Source of the DNA: Halovenus aranensis
GTDB taxonomy: Archaea > Halobacteriota > Halobacteria > Halobacteriales > Haloarculaceae
NCBI RefSeq assembly: GCF_900100385.1
Contig: NZ_FNFC01000001.1
Coordinates: 248,001 to 312,000, forward strand
Direction of reading: 5' to 3'
Length of the DNA stretch: 64,000 bases
Below are positions 1 to 7,852 of the stretch, piece after piece. Numbering within the stretch: the stretch's first letter is position 1; the number at the start of each line of letters is the position of its first letter. The notes under the pieces were generated by a model. The model ran no database searches. It had not been told where the DNA came from and worked only from the letters and a program-made list of their open reading frames with translations. Both the position numbers and the translations under genes were made by a program.

Positions 1-462
1 CGCCGCGAAGACGCTCCGCCTGCCTACCGGCAGCTACTCTTTGGCTCTCATATCGAAATCGTCCTGGGGCTTATGGCGTTTTTCGCACTGGTGGTCTACG
101 TCTTCGTCCACGACCCCCGGCAGGGTGGTGAGTCGCTGCTCACTGCCGTTCTCGGGGACCGGCCCCCAGCCGCGTTTACGTTCCTGCTTCTCGTGGTCAG
201 CTGGGACGTTATGTACCGAATTGGCGTGGGATGGTGGGCGAGTCTCGTCGGACTGTGGCGGACCTACTGCTACGGTGACGACCTGCCATACGAGACGTGT
301 ACCAGGCTGCGTCGACTCGACGCCGCAACGATTGGCTTTGCTGCGTTCCAACTCATCTTTCTGCCCCTGCTCGTCGGACACCCGCTGCTCCAGGCCGCGG
401 TCGTCGGGCACGCGGTCGCGGTGGCGGCCGTCTCTGGGCTGTCGGTGCTGCTTCTCCGGTAG
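1..462 (+). CDS. Membrane protein of unknown function, 5' end outside window
   Basis: The frame is open from the first base and ends at a TAG at 460-462, so the start lies upstream; 153 residues are visible. An ATG at 73 could be read as a start, but the preceding 24 codons are open and hydrophobic (a helix begins around IEIVLGL), so I treat it as truncated by the window. Four hydrophobic segments are separated by short loops with Arg/Asp/Glu; one loop carries a WWASLVGLWRTY stretch. It is probably a multi-pass inner membrane protein of the kind common in haloarchaea. I do not recognise the family and assign no function. Confidence 0.7.
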   Translation, partial: RREDAPPAYRQLLFGSHIEIVLGLMAFFALVVYVFVHDPRQGGESLLTAVLGDRPPAAFTFLLLVVSWDVMYRIGVGWWASLVGLWRTYCYGDDLPYETCTRLRRLDAATIGFAAFQLIFLPLLVGHPLLQAAVVGHAVAVAAVSGLSVLLLR

Positions 463-594
463 TACGGGGGTGTTCTCGACTCGCACTGGCTCTGTGACGA
501 CCTTGCCGGTTTCAGCCGGGATAGACACGCTTTTGAGCCGCGATGGCATTCACGTGTGTATGCCTGCGCTCGACGGCAGCACGGAGGTGTATCG

Positions 595-1563
595 ATGACG
601 ACCGACCTCACCGAAATTACGGTTATCGGAGGGGACAAGACTGGGCTGATTGCTCGTGTCACCACACTGCTGTTCGAGCGCGGAATCAACATCGAGGACC
701 TCGACCAGGCGGTCCGTGACGGCCTGTTCCGGATGTCGATGCGAGTCGACACCGAGGAGATGACTTGCGACCCGGACGAACTCCGGAGCGCGCTGCTCGA
801 GTTGGGCCGTGAACTGGGCGTCGACATCCAGGTCCGGTTTCCGAGTGACCGCGAGACCCAGCGGATTGCGGTCTGTGTCACCAAGGAGTCCCACTGTCTG
901 GAGGGGCTCATGGAGGCCGCAGATGGCGGCGACCTCGATGTCGAAATCGCTGCTGTCATCAGCAACCGCGGAACGCTCCGGCATCTGGTCGAACCGACCG
1001 ATATCCCCTTCTACGATATCGGCGACGGCAAAGGCTCGCCCGACGAGGACCGCATGCTCGACATCTTGGCCGAACACGATATCGACCTGATCGTACTGGC
1101 GCGGTATATGCGCATCCTCGGTCCGAAAATCGTCTTCCGGTACGAGGACCGTATCATCAATATCCACCCGAGCCTGCTCCCCGCGTTCCCGGGGGCGGCC
1201 GCTTACCGCCAGGCAAAAGAAGAGGGTGTCCGCATCGGCGGCGTCACCGCACACTACGTGACCACCGACCTCGACCAGGGGCCGATTATCACCCAGCGCG
1301 CGTTCGACATTCCGGACGACGCCGCGATCGACGATATCAAGGCGCGCGGCCAGCCGCTCGAAGTCGAGGCGCTGCTGGAAGCCGTCGACCTTCATACGGA
1401 CGACGCGGTCGCCGTCCACCGCGGGCGGACGAGTCTCCGTGACGGGGCCGACTCCGGGGAGTACCAGCTCGGATTACCCGAGACTGCCCAAGAAGAGAAC
1501 CCGACACAGCCGGTCGACGCCGCGCTTGACCGCGGTGACGCGCCAAACGCTGCCGACGACTAG
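595..1563 (+). CDS. purU: Formyltetrahydrofolate deformylase (PurU type)
   Basis: The 322-residue protein has an N-terminal ACT domain (about residues 1-85, starting TTDLTEITVIGGDKTGLIAR) and a formyltransferase domain with the conserved block INIHPSLLPAFPG and, 30 residues on, GVTAHYVTTDLDQGPII, giving the Asn-His-Asp catalytic set of the PurU/PurN fold. PurU releases formate from 10-formyl-THF; in archaea the substrate may differ, so purine C1 metabolism is the safe statement. Start is the ATG at 595 because the ACT domain begins there; the upstream in-frame extension is not protein-like. A C-terminal tail of about 50 acidic residues (EEALL... to end) extends beyond the bacterial enzyme length. 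Confidence 0.9.
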   Translation: MTTDLTEITVIGGDKTGLIARVTTLLFERGINIEDLDQAVRDGLFRMSMRVDTEEMTCDPDELRSALLELGRELGVDIQVRFPSDRETQRIAVCVTKESHCLEGLMEAADGGDLDVEIAAVISNRGTLRHLVEPTDIPFYDIGDGKGSPDEDRMLDILAEHDIDLIVLARYMRILGPKIVFRYEDRIINIHPSLLPAFPGAAAYRQAKEEGVRIGGVTAHYVTTDLDQGPIITQRAFDIPDDAAIDDIKARGQPLEVEALLEAVDLHTDDAVAVHRGRTSLRDGADSGEYQLGLPETAQEENPTQPVDAALDRGDAPNAADD

Positions 1564-1630
1564 AGGGTCGAAGCGGCGTGTCAGTACCGCGAGACAAACC
1601 TGCAGACAGCACTAAGAGACGGGTGCCGAG

Positions 1631-1906
1631 TCACTTTCCGGGTGCAACCTGTGGGTTTTGTCTGCAAGACGACTGTGCCCTCGTCTGTCGCTGTGTGACG
1701 AGTCTGGCGACGTGGCCGTACAGACGCTCACCGACTCTGACGCCGACGACACCAGCTACCGCTCCCATCACGAGGGCTGGTGCAGTCATGACCGCGACCA
1801 GCACCGGGAACACCAGTATCGTCCCGAGGAATCCCTCGACCGTCCAGTTCTCGCGGTACTCGTGGTGCCGTTTCGATCCCGTGGCCGAATGTGGTGTCTG
1901 TCTCAT
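1631..1906 (-). CDS. Small hypothetical membrane protein
   Basis: A 91-residue frame convergent with purU. The middle (about residues 27-62) is a strongly hydrophobic stretch, GFLGTILVFPVLVAVM followed by AGVVGVRVGERLYG, enough for one or two membrane helices; the N-terminus is basic and the C-terminus Arg/Gln rich. No family recognised. The opposite strand over this interval has no better frame. Coding status is moderately likely because hydrophobic organisation is kept and an AT-rich promoter-like stretch (1915-1975) precedes it. Confidence 0.5.
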   Translation of the reverse strand: MRQTPHSATGSKRHHEYRENWTVEGFLGTILVFPVLVAVMTAPALVMGAVAGVVGVRVGERLYGHVARLVTQRQTRAQSSCRQNPQVAPGK

Positions 1907-2130
1907 CGTATCTATCCCAATGGTCTATCTCCACATAAGTGTAATCAGAATTAAGCTTCTGTAACAAGCGTTACTGAAAACCTCTTCTGTCCTGCTGGGC
2001 AACAACACTAAGCTAAGGAGTCCTCTGAGGCGTCTTTCGTTGCGGGTGGCTCTATGTGTGCAAGGCCATCAGGACGCCCGATGCCCCCACACGATGGAGT
2101 TCGAACTGTTCGGGTCTGGCACAATAGAAG

Positions 2131-2309
2131 TGGGCTCGGAGGGATTTGAACCCCCGATCGGCTGATATCTCCGGTATCGTGTGCCTCGGTACCCCAGAGG
2201 GTCATCAGCGCGGGTGGTGATCAGCCGCCCGCTCAGTATATCAGGGGTATCGTCACCGAGCACGTTAGCCTCTGGAGTCAGCCGCCTTCCCGGACTAGGC
2301 CACGAGCCC
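2131..2309 (-). tRNA. tRNA-Trp (anticodon CCA) interrupted by a ~105-nt intron
   Basis: On the minus strand the acceptor arms GGGCTCG (2309-2303) and CGAGCCC (2138-2132) pair perfectly, with discriminator A at 2131 and no encoded CCA end. The D arm is at GCCTAGTCCGGGAAGGC, the anticodon loop contains CCA at 2275-2273, and the T arm has GGGGG-TTCAAAT-CCCTC. Anticodon stem halves GCTGA and TCAGC only meet if about 2271-2167 is removed, which leaves a 74-nt tRNA. Intron placement after position 37 and its size match the known haloarchaeal tRNA-Trp. Confidence 0.95.
2167..2271 (-). ncRNA. Box C/D guide RNA inside the tRNA-Trp intron
   Basis: The intron reads (minus strand) box C GTGACGA at 2256-2250, box D' CTGA at 2236-2233, a GC-rich hairpin (GCGGG...CCCGC), box C' TGATGA at 2207-2202 and a box D variant CCGA at 2189-2186. 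The guide before D (CCTCTGG) pairs with CCAGAGG of the pre-tRNA so that the fifth base upstream of D (2194) faces C34. The guide before D' (CTGATAT) pairs with ATATCAG so that its fifth base faces U39. This is the cis-acting arrangement known to direct 2'-O-methylation of C34 and U39 in Haloferax pre-tRNA-Trp. Exact splice sites are inferred within 1-2 nt. Confidence 0.88.
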
Positions 2310-2394
2310 TCAGACATTGGTTGGGCGATTCTACCTAAATGGATTTCGATTGCTGGTCGCAGGAGCGGCCGAAAGCGACCGCAACAACCTCGTT

Positions 2395-2625
2395 TCAGTC
2401 GCCTTCTTCCCGTTCGCTCCAGTCACACTCTTGGCACTTCCAGCCCGTGACAAACGAGAGTGCTGAGGGCATGTAGCCGACTTCTAGCACGTCACCGCCA
2501 CAGTCCGGGCAGTCTCGGTCGGCGTCCGCTATCGGTTCGGCCTCGATGACCTCGGAGTCTTCGATGAGTTCGGCCAGGCGCTTTGGCGTGACCATCCGCC
2601 CCTGGACGACGCGGTTCGTTCCCAT
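2395..2625 (-). CDS. DUF5795 family small zinc-binding protein
   Basis: The 76-residue protein carries two CxxC-type pairs, CPDCGG (residues about 39-44) and CQECDW (about 64-69), forming a zinc-ribbon-like fold; the first half (VTPKRLAELIEDSEVIEAEPI) is a short acidic helix. It matches the Halobacteria-specific DUF5795 family by length and motif arrangement, as far as I recall it. Function unknown. It is encoded on the same strand and downstream of a DUF5794 gene, but 400 nt separate them, so it is probably transcribed alone. Confidence 0.85.
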   Translation of the reverse strand: MGTNRVVQGRMVTPKRLAELIEDSEVIEAEPIADADRDCPDCGGDVLEVGYMPSALSFVTGWKCQECDWSEREEGD

Positions 2626-2927
2626 ACCCCTGCTGTGGTACTCGGTGCCCCTAAGCGTTCGTGTTTCCGTGGCTCAGCCACCGTCTCGTATAAACAAGTT
2701 TCCACGGATTTCAGCCGGGTTCGGGACACATTTGAGTTATACGCCACAGTAAACCGTCGTCTAAGCTGACAACCAACGAGTTCACAGAGCCAAGCCGACG
2801 CGACTTTCTCACGAGCGCACAGCCGTGGGTGCCGCCGCTACCGGGTCGACCGACCGCTATCCGAGTGCCTCCCGTTTCACCGGCGTCGTCGCTATCGCGT
2901 ACTCGCTGGTCTTGTGTGACTGACCCA
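2626..2927. other. Intergenic stretch without a convincing gene
   Basis: About 300 nt upstream of the DUF5795 gene. It holds an AT-rich patch near 2685-2700 (minus strand CTTGTTTATACGAG) that could be a TATA element for that gene with a leader of some 40 nt. Only very short frames exist (the longest plausible is 23 codons on the minus strand near 2925) and none has a recognisable protein. Confidence 0.5.
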
Positions 2928-3034
2928 TAGTGATTATTGCGGTCTTTTCGGTGACCACCTCACAGGACGGGTCGTCTCACATCGTGGAAATGCGTCTGTG
3001 GCTGTCACGGCGTAACGACTCACAATAATCGCTA
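2928..3034. repeat. 107-bp inverted-repeat unit (MITE-like)
   Basis: The ends TAGTGATTATTG (2928-2939) and CAATAATCGCTA (3023-3034) are inverted copies that match at 11 of 12 positions and enclose 83 bp without a coding frame. It sits directly behind the stop codon of the DUF5794 gene (3035). A mini-inverted-repeat element is one reading; a transcription-termination or 3'-end RNA structure is another. No target-site duplication is clear. Confidence 0.4.
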
Positions 3035-3940
3035 TCAGAGCCAGGGCGGGCGGTCCTGTCCCGGACGGAGACCGGTCGTCGACTCGGTCGCGTCGGTGTC
3101 GTCGTCGGGCGGACCGCCACCGTCTGAGATGGGCGTCGGGCCAGCAACGTCGGCAGATTCGTCCTCGGACAACGAGACATCGAACGCGGCCTCGGCGTGC
3201 TCGCTGGTGTCCCCACCCGGATCGAAGGCGAGCAGCGCGGTCATCCCCAACACGAGCAGAGCGACCGGTGCTTCGGATGGAAGCATCCCGGCGATAGAGA
3301 CCGCCAACACACCGAGTGCGACCGCGCTCCCGAAGCGGAACCGGTCGAGTTCGACCACTTCCTGGAGCCATGGCCGGGCCGCCGCAAGGACGACCCCGAA
3401 TCCGACACCCACACCTGCGGCGGCCATCGCGCGGGCGACCAGTCCCAGGTCGGCCTGAATCGTCAGCGTCGCCTCACTCGGCGAGACCGTTGCGAGAAAG
3501 CCAAGCCCGATGATGAGCGCGGGGCTCGGAAGATACTCGGCAATCTTGGCACTCGCGGTCGACGCCGCCACGGCGAGAATGACCAGCGCGGCAAACCGCT
3601 CGAAGACGGCCATATCGATTGCACTCTCGATAGTTGGAGCCAGTGCGGCCTGTAGCCCCGCAACAGGGACGACGACGACACCGATAGCGAGGACAGTCCC
3701 GACGGACCTGCGGGGAGTTCTGTCCATCTCGGCGAGAATCACGGCGACCATTGCGCTCCCGCCGAAGACGAGGAATCCGACCTCGAGAATGCCGACGAGA
3801 CTGTCGAGCGCGCCGCCGAGGACGAGCGTGACGAAGACGCCGTCGACCAGTGGGAGACACAACACGACTGCGAGCAGTCGGGTGGAATCGCTCACCCACC
3901 GCTCGACGGAAAGGGCACGCGGATGCTGTGAGTTGCTCAT
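3035..3940 (-). CDS. DUF5794 family membrane protein
   Basis: 301 residues with about seven to eight hydrophobic segments between residues 20 and 240, followed by a roughly 60-residue acidic, Asp/Ser/Pro-rich cytoplasmic or external tail (DVSLSEDESADVAG onward). The overall form fits the Halobacteria-specific DUF5794 family; no catalytic motif is visible and no function is known. Start ATG at 3940; a weak small frame (3947-4198) ends six bases upstream on the same strand. Confidence 0.85.
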   Translation of the reverse strand: MSNSQHPRALSVERWVSDSTRLLAVVLCLPLVDGVFVTLVLGGALDSLVGILEVGFLVFGGSAMVAVILAEMDRTPRRSVGTVLAIGVVVVPVAGLQAALAPTIESAIDMAVFERFAALVILAVAASTASAKIAEYLPSPALIIGLGFLATVSPSEATLTIQADLGLVARAMAAAGVGVGFGVVLAAARPWLQEVVELDRFRFGSAVALGVLAVSIAGMLPSEAPVALLVLGMTALLAFDPGGDTSEHAEAAFDVSLSEDESADVAGPTPISDGGGPPDDDTDATESTTGLRPGQDRPPWL

Positions 3941-3946
3941 GCGGTG

Positions 3947-4198
3947 TTAGTGCTGTGGCCGGTCACCCGTTGGCCGTGGGTACTCGCGCTCGGGGCGATG
4001 GTGCCTGTGTGAGAACAGATGACTGCTCTGTTGGGTGCCAGCTTTGGCACCGTCAGAGCGGGCAGCCCACGTCCACGGATTGGCGAGACAGCGTGTCCGC
4101 ATTGCGAAGAGTCCCATCACTCGCGCGATATTCATGTCACCGGAACCGATGACCATCTCACGAGCGCTACTCTCGGCGGCAGGGACTCCGTACGCCAT
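3947..4198 (-). CDS. Possible small hypothetical protein upstream of DUF5794 gene
   Basis: An 83-codon frame starting ATG at 4198 (MAYGVPAAESSAREMVIGSG...). It ends six bases before the DUF5794 start, the spacing of an operon, and an AT-rich stretch GAAATAATAGAT precedes the start. Against it: the second half is Arg/His/Ser-rich (HLFSHRHHRPERE), unlike a folded acidic haloarchaeal protein, and no family is recognised. Treat as tentative; if false, 3941-4313 is an untranslated spacer with no other content that I can see. Confidence 0.3.
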   Translation of the reverse strand: MAYGVPAAESSAREMVIGSGDMNIARVMGLFAMRTRCLANPWTWAARSDGAKAGTQQSSHLFSHRHHRPEREYPRPTGDRPQH

Positions 4199-4313
4199 AT
4201 CTATTATTTCGAGGCGGGAAGTAATAGCCTTGTGTGAGGTGCGTGGACACACCGCTATTTTACCGTCTCTCGCCCTGTGTGTGGCAGTCACGCGGCCGGT
4301 CCAATCTCGCAAT

Positions 4314-4323
4314 CCTTTTTAGA
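4314..4323 (+). promoter_or_regulatory. TATA box of guaB
   Basis: CCTTTTTAGA is centred about 25 nt before the guaB ATG (4344), the distance expected for a leaderless haloarchaeal transcript. Confidence 0.5.
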
Positions 4324-4343
4324 TGGTACGCTAGACGGTTTAC

Positions 4344-5831
4344 ATGGCGAACGATATCGACCCCTTCTCGGAGAAACTGCAGGTACCGGAGGCGCTGACA
4401 TTCGACGACGTACTGCTCAAGCCAAAGCGCAGCGCCGTCGAACCTGACGAGGCAGAGACGGAGACGCAGGTCTCAGCGAACGTTTCGCTGACGGTTCCGA
4501 TTCTCTCCGCGGCGATGGACACCGTCACCGAGAGTGGCATGGCAATTTCGATGGCTCGACACGGTGGGCTGGGTGTCCTCCACCGAAACATGAACCTCGA
4601 CCAGATGGTCGAGGAAATCGAGCGGGTCAAAAGCGCAGACGAACTCATCATTCCGCTCGAAGACGTCGTCACGGTCGACCCCGAGACGAGTGTGCGAGAA
4701 GCGGACAACCTGATGGCTCGTGAGGGTGTCGGCGGTGCGCCGGTCATCAACACCAACGGCGAGGTGCTCGGCATCATCTCCTCGACGGACGTGCGTCCAC
4801 ACCTCGAAGTCGACGAGAACGACCCCGTCAAGAAGGCGATGACCGACGAGGTCATCACCGCGCCCCAGGACATCGACGCCCGCGAGGCCTTCGACCTGAT
4901 GTACGAGCACAAAATCGAGCGCGTTCCCGTCGTCGACGACGAGAACCTGCTCGTCGGCCTGGTGACGATGCAGGGCATCCTCCAGCGCCGAGAGTTCGAC
5001 CAGGCCGTCCGCGACGAGGACGGACAGCTTCGGACGGGCGTCGCGGTCGGCCCCTTCGAACTCGAACGCGCGGCTGCCGCCGACGAGGCCGGGGCCGATA
5101 TCGTGTTCATCGACTGTGCACACGCACACAACGGCAACGTCATCGAGAGCGCCCGAGAGATCAAAGCGACCGTCGAGGCCGACGTCGTCGTCGGCAACAT
5201 CGGCACCCGGGAGGCCGCAAAGGACGTCGTCGACTTCGCCGACGGCGTGAAAGTCGGCATCGGCCCGGGCTCTATCTGTACCACCCGAGTCGTGACGGGC
5301 GCGGGGATGCCCCAGATTACCGCCATCGCACAGGTCGCCGACGTGGCGAGCAAACACGACGTGCCGGTCATCGCCGACGGCGGCATCCGCTACTCCGGCG
5401 ACGCCATCAAGGCCATCGCCGCCGGTGCCGACGCGGTGATGCTCGGTTCGTATTTCGCCGGGACCGACGAAGCCCCCGGTCGCGTCATCACGATGAACGG
5501 CAAGAAGTACAAACAGTACCGCGGAATGGGCAGCGTCGGCGCGATGCAATCTGGCGGCGGCGAGCGCTATCTCAAAGACACCGACGAAGACGACGACTAC
5601 GTCCCCGAGGGCGTCGAGGCCGCGACCCCCTACAAGGGAACGCTCGAATCCGAACTCCAGCAGCTCGTCGGCGGCATGCAGTCGGGCATGGGCTATGTCG
5701 GTGCCCAGTCGATTCCCGAGTTCAAGGAACGCGCGGAGTTCGTCCGCGTCTCTGCGGCCGGCCAACAGGAGAGTCACCCACACGACGTTGTCATCACCGA
5801 CGAAGCGCCGAACTACAGTCCCGACAGCTAG
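4344..5831 (+). CDS. guaB: Inosine-5'-monophosphate dehydrogenase
   Basis: 495 residues, the normal IMPDH length. A TIM barrel starts with FDDVLLKP, interrupted by two CBS domains (about residues 95-215, with [16 protein letters not shown] and [16 protein letters not shown]). The NAD/IMP loop [13 protein letters not shown] contains the catalytic Cys, followed by [28 protein letters not shown] and the flap region YRGMGS. It oxidises IMP to XMP in GMP synthesis. Promoter TATA lies 25 nt upstream. Its last four bases overlap the stop of a small zinc-finger gene on the other strand. Confidence 0.97.
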   Translation: MANDIDPFSEKLQVPEALTFDDVLLKPKRSAVEPDEAETETQVSANVSLTVPILSAAMDTVTESGMAISMARHGGLGVLHRNMNLDQMVEEIERVKSADELIIPLEDVVTVDPETSVREADNLMAREGVGGAPVINTNGEVLGIISSTDVRPHLEVDENDPVKKAMTDEVITAPQDIDAREAFDLMYEHKIERVPVVDDENLLVGLVTMQGILQRREFDQAVRDEDGQLRTGVAVGPFELERAAAADEAGADIVFIDCAHAHNGNVIESAREIKATVEADVVVGNIGTREAAKDVVDFADGVKVGIGPGSICTTRVVTGAGMPQITAIAQVADVASKHDVPVIADGGIRYSGDAIKAIAAGADAVMLGSYFAGTDEAPGRVITMNGKKYKQYRGMGSVGAMQSGGGERYLKDTDEDDDYVPEGVEAATPYKGTLESELQQLVGGMQSGMGYVGAQSIPEFKERAEFVRVSAAGQQESHPHDVVITDEAPNYSPDS

Positions 5832-5953
5832 AGCCCTTTTCCTTCCGTCTCACAGGCTGGCGAGCAGTATCCCGCCTCGGCGGCGTTCGCGCCCGCCATA
5901 GATTTAAACGCTGTACCACACTCGTTGCAGGTGTACGTGTCAAGCGAGGCCAT
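5828..5953 (-). CDS. 41-residue zinc-finger micro-protein
   Basis: Minus-strand frame from ATG at 5953: MASLDTYTCNECGTAFKS, then an Ala/Gly-rich linker and [13 protein letters not shown]. The pairs CNEC (residues 9-12) and CSPAC (30-34) form a CxxC...CxxxC treble-clef or TRASH-like zinc site. Haloarchaea encode many such micro zinc-finger proteins; a few regulate biofilm or stress. It is convergent with guaB, overlapping it by four bases. No specific partner can be named. Confidence 0.75.
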   Translation of the reverse strand: MASLDTYTCNECGTAFKSMAGANAAEAGYCSPACETEGKGL

Positions 5954-6166
5954 ACACGCGAGTATTCGGCACGATTCAGTAAAGTAGTTTTCTTGCGGAT
6001 GGCGTTTGGCTCAGTGTCGCTCGGTACGTACAATCTGGTCAGCACGGTACCCGCGTATCTCGTTGCAGTTGACGGAGTCTCTCGATAATTCCTGGGCTGA
6101 TAAAACAGCGAAATATGTACAACAGAGGGGTGTCTGGGTTTGAGCCACGAACACGAGGCTGTCGTC

Positions 6167-7849
6167 ATGCCTGACCCACACGAGCGCCGGCGCTCACGAA
6201 CAGAAGACACGCCCAGGCCCGCCCGCCGAACCGTCCTTGCAGCGAGTGCGACCCTCGCCACGGCAGGCATAGCGGGCTGTTCAGGAGACAGCAACGCAGA
6301 ATCAGAACCGACAGAAACACCGAACCCAACACAGACTGAAACAGAAACAACTGAAACACCTGAAACTACGCCGACAGAAGCACCTCAAGTCGTTGCCACA
6401 AACATCGAGTTCGTCGAGGAAAACGGGGACGAAGTCAAAGACCTCGCACAAGTCAACATCCAGACCAGTGGAAACCCTCAACCCGACGCAGTAAACGCCT
6501 CAATCAACGGCCAACAAGTAGGACTAACCCCAACCGAAGACGGATTCGTCAGCGACACAGTACCAGTCAACCGTGAAGGAAGTTACACGGCACAGGTCGA
6601 AACCAGTGAACAAGTAGAAACAGAACAAGGAAGCTTGGAAGACACGGCAGAATACTTCCTGACAAACGGCCCACAGTTCAGTCAAAGAGAAGACACACCC
6701 GGAATAATAGACATACACCTCGAACCAGACCAAGAAACACCCGGAACACTGGAACGACTCAGCGAAAACGTACTAGAAGCCTCAGTAAAAGTCGACGACC
6801 AAGAACAAAACATACAACTACAAAAAACAGGAGACGAACCCGGCTACCACGCCACCGTCAACGCATACAAAAACAGCGAAATAACCGAAGACATCAGCAT
6901 CGTACTCAACCAACTCCAAGACTTCAAACTCGCCGAAGACAACCTCACCGCAGAAGCAACACAGATAAATCCAGAAAACAAGATCACGGCCGAACAAGTC
7001 TACAAAAACCAGTCAACTGAATCAGTACTAACAGAAGAAGAAATAGAAAACCTCGAAAACTACCAAAACGGCAAACCCACAAACCTCGGCCAACTCATCA
7101 AAGAACTAAACAAACACGCAGACGCCACCCGAAGACAGCTAACAAAAGACTACAAAACAATCACACACCAAGACCTCGGCATCAACACAGACCAAATCAA
7201 AGCAATAGAAAGAACATCCACCAGCGGAGAAAACTACACCGCAATATTCTACAGAGAAAACACAGACACCAACTGGAAAAAAGCACTCGCCGAAGCACAA
7301 AGCAATAAAAAAACAGCACCAGAAGCAGTCCTCCTACCCGGCGAAGAAGTCAACCCCATGGACTTCGAAGCCAAAAGAATCCTCCACGGACTCCACGACC
7401 ACGACGACACTGGCAATGTTGCTTCAATTGATTTCGAGCAGATGGCTGGGATAATCGACAACAGTAATACTGAAGAAAATCTAAGCGAAAGTGAGTGGGA
7501 AGAAAATCTGGAGAGAGGAGATAAATATAATGACAGCCTTGTGATCGGAGAAACACCTGGCGATATTGAGATCGGTTATACGCCAGATGTCAGAGGATAT
7601 CTCGGTGATATAATCCATCCGAGGGATGGTGACGCTGCGAAAGAACTAGAGCTAATTGAATCAGCAACAGAGTACCTCCATAACGCAGTACCGGAAGACC
7701 GCTACATGCAGATAGATGTAGCAGAAACAGTCGAAGAAGGAGAAGAACTCATCGACCTAGAAGACGGAAACACCATGTACGCCACCACAGTAGACGAAGA
7801 AACACACAAAGAAAATGTAATGGAAATATACGACTTAGATGACAACTAG
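6167..7849 (+). CDS. Tat-exported lipoprotein of unknown function with foreign codon usage
   Basis: 560 residues from ATG at 6167 (a TTG at 6140 is less likely). The N-terminus has a twin-arginine signal, ARRTVLAASATLATAGIAGC, with a lipobox ending in Cys, so it should be exported folded and lipid-anchored. A Thr/Pro/Glu-rich spacer (residues 43-75) follows, then about 480 residues without a recognised domain. The gene is strikingly unlike its neighbours: codons ending in A dominate (ACA, GAA, CAA, AAA), G and T are rare at third positions, and GC is visibly lower. Between about 7390 and 7690 usage changes again to T/G-ending codons, then returns. This indicates horizontal acquisition and possibly a recombinant origin. 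Confidence 0.8.
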   Translation: MPDPHERRRSRTEDTPRPARRTVLAASATLATAGIAGCSGDSNAESEPTETPNPTQTETETTETPETTPTEAPQVVATNIEFVEENGDEVKDLAQVNIQTSGNPQPDAVNASINGQQVGLTPTEDGFVSDTVPVNREGSYTAQVETSEQVETEQGSLEDTAEYFLTNGPQFSQREDTPGIIDIHLEPDQETPGTLERLSENVLEASVKVDDQEQNIQLQKTGDEPGYHATVNAYKNSEITEDISIVLNQLQDFKLAEDNLTAEATQINPENKITAEQVYKNQSTESVLTEEEIENLENYQNGKPTNLGQLIKELNKHADATRRQLTKDYKTITHQDLGINTDQIKAIERTSTSGENYTAIFYRENTDTNWKKALAEAQSNKKTAPEAVLLPGEEVNPMDFEAKRILHGLHDHDDTGNVASIDFEQMAGIIDNSNTEENLSESEWEENLERGDKYNDSLVIGETPGDIEIGYTPDVRGYLGDIIHPRDGDAAKELELIESATEYLHNAVPEDRYMQIDVAETVEEGEELIDLEDGNTMYATTVDEETHKENVMEIYDLDDN

Positions 7850-7852
7850 TCA

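Noticed and set aside
2008-2205. 65-codon frame ending in the tRNA-Trp region
   Set aside because: Part of it (RSGVQIPPSP) is the translated tRNA T-arm, a common artefact; the rest has no protein character.
4340-5386. 348-codon minus-strand frame opposite guaB
   Set aside because: Ser/Thr-rich translation with no domain; it is the shadow of guaB, which has full IMPDH motifs in the other strand.
4473-5783. 436-codon minus-strand frame opposite guaB
   Set aside because: Asp/Val/Gly/His-rich shadow frame without motif; GC-rich codon bias creates such frames.
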